Shown: piece by piece, positions 45,227-53,874 of the stretch
Layout of the letters: each line of letters starts with the position of its first letter
Numbering within the stretch: position 1 is the stretch's first letter
Translations under genes and position numbers: made by a program
Assembly: GCA_011620605.1 (NCBI GenBank)
Contig: WOYW01000011.1
Coordinates: forward strand, 175,229-239,228
Source of the DNA: Bacteroidales bacterium
GTDB lineage: Bacteria > Bacteroidota > Bacteroidia > Bacteroidales > UBA932
DNA: 64,000 nt
Reading direction: 5' to 3'
Notes under the pieces: model-generated
Database searches by the model: none
Told to the model about the DNA's origin: nothing
What the model saw: only the letters and a program-made list of their open reading frames with translations

Positions 45227-47236
45227 TCAATTATTCTTTATGTTTTTAAAAACATTGTATTCAACTTCAAGTTCCTTACAAGCCTGTCTACAAACATTTT
45301 CAAGCTGAAGAACCAGTTCAGCAATCTCCCCGGATTGTTGTTGTGTGGTGGCAAATTCCTGCACTTTTTTTGCCATAACCTCAAAATCGTGACTAATCCC
45401 CATAATGGCAAAACTGGGTATCATTTTATGTACAGCCGAATAAAGTGCATCCCAGTCTTTGTTTTTCAGACTTTGTTTCATTGTATCTATCAGAGGAGGC
45501 GTTTGTTCCAGGTAAAGCGCAATCATCTCCATCATCAGTGCCGGGTTTGATTTTGTTCGTTGCATGAGATACACCAGGTCAGTGCATTTCTCATTAGTTT
45601 TTATGTGTTCTTCTTCAATAATCTGTTCGCCGGGTGTCACGGACTGTTTCACCAACTTTACTATTTTATTGTACAATTGGCGTTCGTCTACAGGTTTGGC
45701 TATGTAATCATTCATTCCCACTGCAGTGCATTTATCCAGATCTACGGTGGTGACATCAGCAGTGAGCGCAATAATCGGTATCTTCATTTGCAACCGTTTG
45801 CGGATATATTCCGTTGCCTCAAAACCATTCATTTTGGGCATTTGCAAATCCATCAATATTGCATCGTAGAGGTTCACTTTCAATTTTTCAACGGCAATTT
45901 TCCCATTCTCGGCAATATCACATTCAAAACCAAATTCTTCGAGTATGGTTTTCATCAGAAGCTGGTTCAGCGGCACATCTTCTGCCACAAGTATTTTTAT
46001 TTTCTTTAGGTCGCCGTTCTGTTCAATTATCTCAATTTCAGCATCTGGTTTTTTGTCAGTTTTCAAAAAATCAAGGATGAAACTGAAAGTTGATCCTTTA
46101 TTTTTCTCACTCTCTACATGAATCTCTCCTCCCTGAGAAACAACAAGCTTCTTGGCAATAGCAAGTCCCAGACCTGTTCCTCCGTAAAGTCTTGAACTAT
46201 CGCTGGAACCCTGCTGAAAATTTTCAAAAACCTTTCCGAGTTTTGCTTTTTCAATGCCAATTCCTGAATCTGAAACTGAAAACCGGAGGGTAACTGTAGT
46301 TTTAGTTTCTTTAACTTTTTGAACGAATACTCCAATGAATCCGTTGTTGGTAAATTTAATGGCATTGCTTATCAGGTTCAGAATGATCTGATGCAATCGC
46401 ACCGGATCTCCAAGCAGTACCTCGGGTATATCTTTATCGTATTCCACCTCCAGCCTCAGGTTTTTCTCCTGGATCTTTTGTCTAAACAGATGCAACATGG
46501 ACGAAAGGGATAACTCGGGTTTGAAAGGTATTTGTTCGAATGTCATTTTCCCGGCATCCACTTTTGCCAGGTCAAGAATATCGTTTATAAGTACAATAAG
46601 TGCATCCCCACTCATTTTAATTGCCGTGAGGTATTCTTTCTGTCTGGAATTCAGTTCGGTTTTCAGCAACACTTTTGTAAATCCGATTATGGCGTGCATG
46701 GGAGTTCGGATCTCGTGGCTCATATTCGATAGAAATTGTTGCTTGGCTTTGACAGCATCCTCGGCTTTTTGTGTGGCAAGCAGCGCATTTTGTTTCGCTA
46801 TCTGTGCCAGTTCGTTTGCCTTCTCGGCAAATTCCTTGGCTTCTGTCAGCTCTTTTGCTTTGAGTTTCTGTTCGGTAACATCACGGGCCACAATAACGAC
46901 GCCCAAAACTTTTCCGTTCTCATCTCGGAAAACAGAGCCATTGAAAAGCACATCGGTCAGCTTGCCCGATATATGCTGCAAGGTGAGAGGATAATCTGTT
47001 ACGGAACCTTTCTCAAAAACCGCCTGATACACTTCCCGTGCTTTTTGGGGTTCTGTAAAATAATCGAAAAAATCGCTGCCAATAATCTTTTCTCGTGACA
47101 GACCAATGATTTTCTCTGTAGCCTTGTTGATATCCATAATTTTCCCTTCACCACTAATGGTAAGTAGTGGATCCAGACTGGCTTCTATCAGGCTACGGGC
47201 ATAATGTGAAGCATATTGTTTCATTGTAAGTTGCAT
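45227..47236 (-). CDS. Hybrid histidine kinase PAS-HisKA-HATPase-REC-HPt
   Basis: A 669-residue cytoplasmic sensor. PAS domain at residues 10-130 (ARSLIEASLDPLLTISGEG, ending VIVARDVTEQK); a coiled coil; H box FLSNMSHEIRTPMHAIIGF near 175; ATPase with NAIKFTNNGFIG and GTGLGLAIAKK; receiver with DAILMDLQMPKMNG near 460; and HPt with His in AVHKMIPSFAIMG near 600. No transmembrane helix. Lies 6 bp after an AraC-type regulator gene, with a receiver gene downstream: a complete phosphorelay. Confidence 0.92.
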   Translation of the reverse strand: MQLTMKQYASHYARSLIEASLDPLLTISGEGKIMDINKATEKIIGLSREKIIGSDFFDYFTEPQKAREVYQAVFEKGSVTDYPLTLQHISGKLTDVLFNGSVFRDENGKVLGVVIVARDVTEQKLKAKELTEAKEFAEKANELAQIAKQNALLATQKAEDAVKAKQQFLSNMSHEIRTPMHAIIGFTKVLLKTELNSRQKEYLTAIKMSGDALIVLINDILDLAKVDAGKMTFEQIPFKPELSLSSMLHLFRQKIQEKNLRLEVEYDKDIPEVLLGDPVRLHQIILNLISNAIKFTNNGFIGVFVQKVKETKTTVTLRFSVSDSGIGIEKAKLGKVFENFQQGSSDSSRLYGGTGLGLAIAKKLVVSQGGEIHVESEKNKGSTFSFILDFLKTDKKPDAEIEIIEQNGDLKKIKILVAEDVPLNQLLMKTILEEFGFECDIAENGKIAVEKLKVNLYDAILMDLQMPKMNGFEATEYIRKRLQMKIPIIALTADVTTVDLDKCTAVGMNDYIAKPVDERQLYNKIVKLVKQSVTPGEQIIEEEHIKTNEKCTDLVYLMQRTKSNPALMMEMIALYLEQTPPLIDTMKQSLKNKDWDALYSAVHKMIPSFAIMGISHDFEVMAKKVQEFATTQQQSGEIAELVLQLENVCRQACKELEVEYNVFKNIKNN

Positions 47237-47242
47237 GTATTG

Positions 47243-47803
47243 CTAAATATCTTCAATAGGTTTTCGATGTTTGTACTTGAGCAATTTAAATTGCGAGGGA
47301 GTCATTCCGGTAATTTTCTTAAACTGGTTGGATAAATGTGCTACGCTGCTGTATTGCAACTGGTAAGATATTTCTGTAAGAGTTAACTCTTCGTACAATA
47401 ACAATTCTTTTACCCTTTCAATTTTATGTAAAATGATAAACTGCTGAATGGTCATACCTTTCACTTCTGAGAACAAATTGGAGAGATAGGTATAGTCATA
47501 ATGTAATTTCTCGCTTATGTAATCGGAAAAATTTATTTTCGGCAATTCATCAGCGTAATGCACCATTTCTACTACAACATTTTTAATTTTTTCAATCAGC
47601 ACAGACCGTTTATCGTCCATCAATTCAAGGCCTGATCTCAGTAAAGCTTCTTTCAGGATATCGTGTTGAGTCTGGGTCAGATCTTCCATGACTTCAACTT
47701 CACCCAAATCAACTACAATGAAGTGAAGTCCGAGTTTTTTAAGCTCATCTTTTACCACCATTTTGCAGCGAAGGCTGACCATGTATTTGATATATAATTT
47801 CAA
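47243..47803 (-). CDS. AraC-family regulator with small N-terminal domain
   Basis: A 186-residue protein. The C-terminal AraC HTH is clear (LTLTEISYQLQYSSVAHLSNQFKKITGMTP shown as two helices, SPQFKLLK-like end). The N terminus IKYMVSLRCKMVVKDELKKLG resembles a ferredoxin-like HMA domain whose usual CxxC is reduced to a single Cys. No periplasmic sensing domain. It is the first gene of the regulatory set with the hybrid kinase. Confidence 0.85.
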   Translation of the reverse strand: MKLYIKYMVSLRCKMVVKDELKKLGLHFIVVDLGEVEVMEDLTQTQHDILKEALLRSGLELMDDKRSVLIEKIKNVVVEMVHYADELPKINFSDYISEKLHYDYTYLSNLFSEVKGMTIQQFIILHKIERVKELLLYEELTLTEISYQLQYSSVAHLSNQFKKITGMTPSQFKLLKYKHRKPIEDI

Positions 47804-47844
47804 GATCCTTAGATTCTTAAAACTTAAATTATTTCAAAGTTAAA

Positions 47845-50124
47845 CTAAAAATGGACAAGCTCTACCTTTCGTGGTTTCATTTGACTTTTGAGTGAGGCTT
47901 CAACAGTTCTGTATTTTTCAATTGAAAGACGTGCCATAAGGTAACTTACAGTGGATTCGGCACCCTGATTGAGATTGACATTGTGCTCTTCCAATCCATC
48001 GTAACACCCTCCTGTACACGGATTGTAAATTATTTGATTTAAACGGTTTTTTCCCAAAAACCAATTGAATGCTGTTTCCATTTTCGTTCGGTATTCATCG
48101 CGTTGAAATACATCGTAAAATTGGCTCAATGTCAAAATGGTATATGCCACATCAATAGGCTGTTCACCAAATGGCTCTGTTTCACGGCCTTTCTGCAACC
48201 ATTTTTTATTTGAAATAACTTCAATTCCGTTTTTCTTGAAAATTTTTGACAATAAAAAATCAAACGATTCAATTGCGATATCTTTATATATGGGATCGCC
48301 GGTAAAAAGCCAGGCATTTAACATGGCCTCGGGCAAAAGGCTGTTTGCATAGGTAAGATAGCTTTCAAACCATTCCCAAGTTTCACTGGCTTCATGTTTG
48401 TACATCTGAACTAATCGGTTGGCGAATGTTTTCAGAAGTCTAAGATTTTCTGGAGAGCTGGCTGCACTTTGAGAAAAACAAATACCTTTTATAGCAAATG
48501 CCATTGATCTGGTCGAATGTACCTTTTTGAAATAACGCAACGATCTTTGGAGAATACTTTCTGCTTCAGAGGTAATTGTTTGTGGTAGCAGTCCTGATAA
48601 TGAAACTACGTATCCTAATGCCCATATTGCCCGTCCATTGGAATCGTCAAGGTTTGTTTTCCTGTTTTGCCCGGTAAAAGCTCGATTCTTATCTACGTAA
48701 TTCTGGAAATAGCCCGAGGGTTTCAAGCAGTACTTTATAAAATTGAAATATCGTCGTATATATGGTAAATCGTCACTATTGGCAGTCAATTCTAAGTGCA
48801 TACACATTACAATCAGGGCCCGGGCATTATCATCGAGCGTGTACCCGGTACTAAGATCGGGTTGATTAATTTTTGAAAACTGAATGATCCCAAATTCATC
48901 TGTCATTTTTTTGAGATGGTCCAGGGTGATTGGCGGCAGGCTATACCTGGGTATTATTTTTTTGTCTGAAATTCTTTCAAACACCTTCGCATGTGCAATA
49001 GCCGAATTTTCCCACGCCGTGGAAATGATCTTTTGGAATGTGTTCAAACTGATGTTTTTACGTAAGATATCGTTATCTAGCAAGCGCTTAACGCTCGCTG
49101 CAAGTTGTTGTGAGTTTTTGAAATCGAAAATAATCCCGGTATCCTCGGTTAAAAATTCTTTTGCATGGGGAATAGGGGTAGAAATGATAGGGCAGGCGCA
49201 ACTCATAGCATAAGCAAAAGTCCCGCTGACAGCCTGGTTGGGATCGTTTGTAGTAAACAAATATATGTCTGTCAATTGCAAATATTCCAGTAAATGGGGC
49301 AAGGCTAAATAACTGTTAATAAACCTTACGTGATGCTGAAGTCCAAATGTTTTTACAGTATCTTCAAGCATTTTTCTGTATTTTTCCCCGTCTTTTTTAA
49401 CCACTTGGGGATGGGTTATGCCAATGATCAGAAAGATCACGTGGGGGCTTGTTTTAATAATGTCAGGTAGTGCGTACAATGTAGTCTCAATGCTTTTACC
49501 AGAGCTTAACAAACCAAAAGTAGTTAATACTTTACGGTTTGCTAACCCATATTTTTTCTTGAGAAAATCTTTATCCACAGGGGCTATTAAGTGCGTCCCG
49601 TGAGCGATAACTGAAATTTTATCCGGAATTATACCGTAATCTGTCACTAAAATTTCCAATGAGTGATTTGTCATCACAATTATCGAATCACATGCGTTTG
49701 ATATTTTCCGGACTTTTGCTCTAAGCATTTTATCGGGATGGGGCAACACTGAATGAAAGACAATTGAAATGGGTTTTTTAACCGCAACTATAAATTGAAT
49801 AAATGATTTTTCCTGGTCATGAAAAAAACCAAACTCATGCTGGATCAATACAATTTTAATCTGGTTGTTTTGATTAATAATGTCAGCCAATTCTGAAAAT
49901 TCATTAGCAATAGTGGTATCGAGGATATACTGAACTTCTTCGGGATAAATATACGCTGCGTGACCCGCCTCCAGGGCACATACTTTTATAGTGAATGAAG
50001 AACTGAATTGATTTTTTAGCACCTTTATCAAGTCTTGTGAATAGGTTGCAATACCACATTCACGTGGAGGATATGAAGTGATAACAAGTATTTCTGGAAG
50101 ATCGGCTTTGGCACTATTTTTCAT
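47845..50124 (-). CDS. Glycosyltransferase family 4 enzyme with C-terminal helical domain
   Basis: A 759-residue fusion. Residues 1-390 are a GT-B glycosyltransferase: SYPPRECGIATYSQDL, HEFGFFHDQEK and the donor-site segment around FAYAMSCACPIISTPIPHAKE. Residues ~410-740 form a helical repeat domain (LDDNARALIVMCMHLEL, NLDDSNGRAIWALGYVVS, LTYANSLLPEAML) like an (alpha/alpha)6 glycosidase. The start overlaps GH130 by 11 bp. Together these may make or trim a mannose-type glycan under stress control. Confidence 0.85.
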   Translation of the reverse strand: MKNSAKADLPEILVITSYPPRECGIATYSQDLIKVLKNQFSSSFTIKVCALEAGHAAYIYPEEVQYILDTTIANEFSELADIINQNNQIKIVLIQHEFGFFHDQEKSFIQFIVAVKKPISIVFHSVLPHPDKMLRAKVRKISNACDSIIVMTNHSLEILVTDYGIIPDKISVIAHGTHLIAPVDKDFLKKKYGLANRKVLTTFGLLSSGKSIETTLYALPDIIKTSPHVIFLIIGITHPQVVKKDGEKYRKMLEDTVKTFGLQHHVRFINSYLALPHLLEYLQLTDIYLFTTNDPNQAVSGTFAYAMSCACPIISTPIPHAKEFLTEDTGIIFDFKNSQQLAASVKRLLDNDILRKNISLNTFQKIISTAWENSAIAHAKVFERISDKKIIPRYSLPPITLDHLKKMTDEFGIIQFSKINQPDLSTGYTLDDNARALIVMCMHLELTANSDDLPYIRRYFNFIKYCLKPSGYFQNYVDKNRAFTGQNRKTNLDDSNGRAIWALGYVVSLSGLLPQTITSEAESILQRSLRYFKKVHSTRSMAFAIKGICFSQSAASSPENLRLLKTFANRLVQMYKHEASETWEWFESYLTYANSLLPEAMLNAWLFTGDPIYKDIAIESFDFLLSKIFKKNGIEVISNKKWLQKGRETEPFGEQPIDVAYTILTLSQFYDVFQRDEYRTKMETAFNWFLGKNRLNQIIYNPCTGGCYDGLEEHNVNLNQGAESTVSYLMARLSIEKYRTVEASLKSQMKPRKVELVHF

Positions 50125-51160
50125 TGGAAGATGAATTAGATAACAATTCGGTTAAAAGATCTGATAAACTGACCGATGCTACTGCAATTCGCTCGTCAGC
50201 AGCACCATAGTATATGAACAGTGTGTCACCAAACAGAGACGTACCTGTAGGGAAAACCACGTTGTTTACTTCTCCCTTTCTTTCCCATTCCAATTCTGGT
50301 GAAAAAAGTGCGTAAGGTAACCTGGCAATAACCTTGCCCGGGTCATCAATGTCTAGCAATGCCGCAGCACATGCTGAATAAACAATCCCATGATCGGTCT
50401 CTTCTGCACCATGATAAATTAAAAGCCATCCATATTTCGTTTCAATAGGGGGGCAGCCACTTCCAACATAACTTGACTCGTGCTGGTATACAGGATCGAG
50501 AATTATGTGGTCCTGAAAATCCAGGAAATAATTATCCCAAAAATCTTTATCAAGATCTTCCGGTTTATTTACATATACAATTTGAATACCCGGTCTGATC
50601 CTATGCAGGAAAACTAAATGGCCTTTTATTCGTCTTGGAAAGAAAACTACATTTTTGTCCCACAACAGGATCTTTTTTTCCGGGTCAGACTCCTGGTTGT
50701 AGAATTGCTGGTCCCGGTAATACTTCTCGTTAACTTTACCTGCGGTTTCGGCACGATACACAAATTCGGCGTAAGCCATGGACGGGACAATAACTCCTTG
50801 TTTTTTAAAATGTTTTAAATCTTTTGAAGTAGCTAATGCACCGCGGGCATTCATTCCATCGTAAGCAGTATAGGTCAAATAATACAGATCCTCAATTTTT
50901 ACAATTCGGGCATCTTCAACCCCATGCGATTCATAAATGAACTCAGGTACGATTATGGGTTTATCCCACCGTTCTGAGACCGTCATCGGACCGTCGAGTT
51001 TACAATAACCTATGGTAGAGTGATTCCCTGTTTGTACAGCTCTGTAAAAAACATGAATGCTTTCACCTTCCTGATATACAGCTGGATTCAAAACTCCTTC
51101 ATTCTCAAAATCGTGTCTGGTTTTCTCCAGTATTATACCCTCTTTTTTTACTTTGATCAT
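50114..51160 (-). CDS. Glycoside hydrolase family 130 protein
   Basis: A 348-residue 5-bladed beta-propeller enzyme (ATG at 51160 giving MIKVKKEGIILE). GVLNPAVYQEGE, SHGVEDARIVKIEDLYYLTYTAYDG and GCPPIETKYGWLLIYHGAEE match the GH130 fold, with a catalytic Asp in GVEDARI. The family phosphorolyses or hydrolyses beta-mannosides. No signal peptide. The GT partner and GH130 often occur together in Bacteroidota, suggesting a turnover pair for a mannose-containing glycan. Confidence 0.85.
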   Translation of the reverse strand: MIKVKKEGIILEKTRHDFENEGVLNPAVYQEGESIHVFYRAVQTGNHSTIGYCKLDGPMTVSERWDKPIIVPEFIYESHGVEDARIVKIEDLYYLTYTAYDGMNARGALATSKDLKHFKKQGVIVPSMAYAEFVYRAETAGKVNEKYYRDQQFYNQESDPEKKILLWDKNVVFFPRRIKGHLVFLHRIRPGIQIVYVNKPEDLDKDFWDNYFLDFQDHIILDPVYQHESSYVGSGCPPIETKYGWLLIYHGAEETDHGIVYSACAAALLDIDDPGKVIARLPYALFSPELEWERKGEVNNVVFPTGTSLFGDTLFIYYGAADERIAVASVSLSDLLTELLSNSSSNEK

Positions 51161-51194
51161 ATCTTTATCATAAAAGCATTCATATTGACTATGT

Positions 51195-51809
51195 TTAGAA
51201 CAGGAATGCCACTGAAAGCTCAAATCCTTTCAAGTGGGAATCGTCCAATTGCCAATCTTCAGAATCAATATCAATCCCATTTTTATCAAACGGTTTTCCA
51301 AAGCCCCAGCTGTATTTTCCAGAAATCTGCAATTTCCAGAGCTCAATACCTAAGCCTAAACCCACGCCGTAATCAAAACGGTTTAGATTGTCCCACTCAA
51401 TATTTTCAAGAAGTTCGCCTTTGGCAATGGCATAGCTGATATAAGGAGCTACAAAGACATAAGGACGAATGGCCTTAAGATCAATACCCCATTGTAAATT
51501 CAAAGGGACATTTATATAGTCAATCCGGAAATTATAGGCATGATCTGTAACGGGTCGGTGAAAATTTGTACGCATACGGCTGTATAGTACTTCAGGCTGG
51601 AAAGAGATCCCAATTTTTGGGATCTTGTATTGTGCGCCAATACCTGCATGAAATCCTGTCTGAGCATTCCAGGATTGTTCCAGATTTCCCAGTTTGATAT
51701 CACTCATTTTACTGAAGTTCAAACCGGCTTTAACGACAAAACTTACCTGGGCATTAGCATACATGCTAACACACAAGAGAAGGGCCAGTGTAATAAAAAT
51801 TTTTTTCAT
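51195..51809 (-). CDS. Outer-membrane beta-barrel protein (PorT-like)
   Basis: A 204-residue protein with a signal peptide (KKIFITLALLLCVSMYANAQ). Alternating strands such as VSFVVKAGLNFSKMSD, FHAGIGAQYKIP, GISFQPEVLYSR, FRIDYINVPLNLQW and the C-terminal AFLF with terminal Phe fit an eight-stranded barrel (outer membrane protein beta-barrel family). Function unknown. Upstream of the GH130 gene. Confidence 0.85.
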   Translation of the reverse strand: MKKIFITLALLLCVSMYANAQVSFVVKAGLNFSKMSDIKLGNLEQSWNAQTGFHAGIGAQYKIPKIGISFQPEVLYSRMRTNFHRPVTDHAYNFRIDYINVPLNLQWGIDLKAIRPYVFVAPYISYAIAKGELLENIEWDNLNRFDYGVGLGLGIELWKLQISGKYSWGFGKPFDKNGIDIDSEDWQLDDSHLKGFELSVAFLF

Positions 51810-51839
51810 TTCAATTTGTTTTAATATTGTTTACGTTTT

Positions 51840-52052
51840 TTATTTTTTTCTGTAACCCAGCCACAAAACAATTCCCCCTGCACCCATAACGACAATTCCA
51901 ATAATGGGAGACCAATTTACTTTGTGAGGTTTCTGGGCCATAAGCTCGACTTTACCCAAATCAATTACTTTCTCTTTTGTGAAAAATTTGAACGAGGTAA
52001 AAATGGTTAACAGTAAACCAACGATCAGGAGTATGATACCTGTTGTTTTCAT
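51840..52052 (-). CDS. Small two-TM membrane protein
   Basis: A 70-residue protein with two hydrophobic helices (residues 3-20 and 48-66) separated by a charged loop KVIDLGKVELMAQKPHK. Similar small proteins occur in Bacteroidota stress loci beside CsbD and coiled-coil lipoproteins. No known function. Confidence 0.7.
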   Translation of the reverse strand: MKTTGIILLIVGLLLTIFTSFKFFTKEKVIDLGKVELMAQKPHKVNWSPIIGIVVMGAGGIVLWLGYRKK

Positions 52053-52057
52053 ATTTC

Positions 52058-52519
52058 TTATTTTACGTTTTCAACTGTGAAATCTTTGAAAGATTTGCCC
52101 AATTCATTCATGTCACTGTTGAACTCATCTCTAAAAACAATCCATTTGTCTTGTCCTTCTTCTTTGAAGTCTAACAGTTTTGTTTTCAATTCCCTGTTCT
52201 TGTTTTCCATAACAACCAGTCTTTCATTGTGTTCGGCATCAATATCTTTTTTTTCACTTACTAACCATGCTTTAAAATCAGCAATGTTTTTTTCCTGAGC
52301 AATAATGATTTTTTCTGCCTCAATTTTGAATTGATCGTAGTTACTGATTGTATCAAGTCTGATCATATACAAGTCAGTTTTGGCTTCTGCCAGATCTGTT
52401 TTGGCTTCTTGTACTTTATCTTCTGCATTTTTTATTTTAGAGGATCTCGTCTGACAGCCGGAGAATAATGTTATAGCAAGGAATAGCGCACTTCCTAGGA
52501 TTAAAAAAAAATTTTTCAT
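52058..52519 (-). CDS. Coiled-coil lipoprotein
   Basis: A 153-residue protein with a lipoprotein signal (FLAITLFSGC, lipobox LFSGC) followed by a strongly helical, charged region (KNAEDKVQEAKTDLAEAKTDL) with heptads to the end. It probably lines the inner face of the outer membrane or the periplasm. It is flanked by a CsbD-like remnant and a small membrane protein. Confidence 0.75.
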   Translation of the reverse strand: MKNFFLILGSALFLAITLFSGCQTRSSKIKNAEDKVQEAKTDLAEAKTDLYMIRLDTISNYDQFKIEAEKIIIAQEKNIADFKAWLVSEKKDIDAEHNERLVVMENKNRELKTKLLDFKEEGQDKWIVFRDEFNSDMNELGKSFKDFTVENVK

Positions 52520-52713
52520 TTTAATAATTTTTTATAGTTAATATTACGTGCTAAATAAAATGGCTTGTTAGCCCCTTGATTATGTCGTGCAATTCTTCTT
52601 TGGTCTTGGGTCTTGCCCAACTTAATCTGCAGTTTACCATACATTTCTTCTTCTTGACCTTTTACATACATCAGGTCGTTGTCAGTAAGAAATGCATATT
52701 CCTGTTTGTTCAT
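52516..52713 (-). CDS. Degenerate CsbD-like stress protein
   Basis: From the ATG at 52713 the 65-residue product reads MNKQEYAFLTDNDLMYVKG, then EEEMYGKLQIKLGKTQDQ, which is the C-terminal two thirds of a CsbD-family protein (TDDDL, GKEEE, GRLQxKLGKT). The N-terminal part containing the GNWNELKGKLKQ motif is missing, and the last 25 residues are unlike the family, as after a frameshift. Possibly non-functional. CsbD proteins are stress-induced. Confidence 0.55.
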   Translation of the reverse strand: MNKQEYAFLTDNDLMYVKGQEEEMYGKLQIKLGKTQDQRRIARHNQGANKPFYLARNINYKKLLK

Positions 52714-52972
52714 GATTATATATTTATTGTTAATTATACAAAGGTGGTTTATAAGGTGCAGGAATTCATTGCATAACTTTGATAATAAGTTACATAATTC
52801 ACACTTTAACCGGATGTGGAATACCAGTCTTGGAGTAAGTGCCCTCACGCTCCAGCTATTGATCCCGCAGGTACTTATCAAACCGTCTTTTACTCAAAAG
52901 CTGAAAATCCTAAAATAAATTGAATAGAGAACAGCGGGTCAATTAATTACATACATTTACAACAAAAAAGTC

Positions 52973-53850
52973 ATGAAAAAGTCTCTGATTTTCGTTTTAT
53001 CGGTGTTGACTCTGTTTTCATGCGAAAGATTGCTGTGCCCGCATGGGAACAGGAAGATCGAGGTTATCATTAATGATATCCCCTTTTAGACCGAGGTAAA
53101 TTACAGGATCCCCTACACGCTGAAAGCCTGGGAGTGGGAGAAGGAAGGGCTCAAACTTCAGCAAATTGAGATCCTGGATCACAACAAAAGGAAAGTGCTG
53201 CAAACTATTGAGAAAGAGGACTTGCCATTTGTGCACAAAGACCCGATTCCGTTTATTCCAGTATTTACCTCCGATAACTGGATCTTCATAAACCAGTCCA
53301 CAAATGCTTATCACTTTTACACGATCTTTTTTGTTGACGGGAATCTTTGGAGGGGAGAGAGATTCGCCTTTGACAACCTTCAGTTGAATGACCAGATGAC
53401 CGATTTTTTCGAAGGAGATCCCAAGTTGAATGAGTCCTATTTTACTACAGGGACACCCTGTACGCAGTCGCTGACGGGACTGTAGTGAAAGTGACTGACG
53501 GCCGGCCAGAGAACAGGGGAGACGCCCAGGACCTGGTATTTACCACTATGGACGAGTATGGCGGAAACTATGTGGTTCTGAATATCGGCAACGGCCTTTA
53601 TGCCTTTTATGCGCATTGTGTGCCGAACGAATTCTTTGTTTCCAAGGGAGAGGTCCTTAAGGAGGGTGACGCTATCGGGCTTTTGGGTAATTCCACCGCC
53701 CCTCACTTGCATTTTCAAATAACTGACGGTACCAATTTGTTGTTCTCCAACGGACAGCCGTTTGTAATAAAAAGTTACACAAAAGTCGGCAACTTTGAGA
53801 CCGACCCGATCACACCCGCCACCTACACAAACGCTATGATGAAAGTGCGC
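52973..53850 (+). pseudogene. M23 peptidase (LytM-type) pseudogene
   Basis: The gene starts MKKSLIFVLSVLTLFSCERL (lipoprotein signal), but codon 39 is TAG (53087-53089). Homology continues (TEVNYRIPYTLKAWEWEKE), shifts frame near 53450 (DTLYAVADGTVVKV resumes), and ends with the M23 zinc-site region YAFYAHC and GNSTAPHLHFQI at about 53600-53720. The true stop is lost near the convergent amidase gene. Two breaks make it non-functional. Confidence 0.85.
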
Positions 53851-53874
53851 CTCAAATGGAGTTTGACTGCGCCA

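Noticed and set aside
52714..52881. N-terminal extension of the CsbD-like frame
   Set aside because: Extension has no homology and overlaps AT-rich intergenic sequence; ATG at 52713 fits the family.
53087..53089. TAG read as pyrrolysine
   Set aside because: The same gene also has a frameshift at 53450 and no pyl genes are present; nonsense mutation is simpler.
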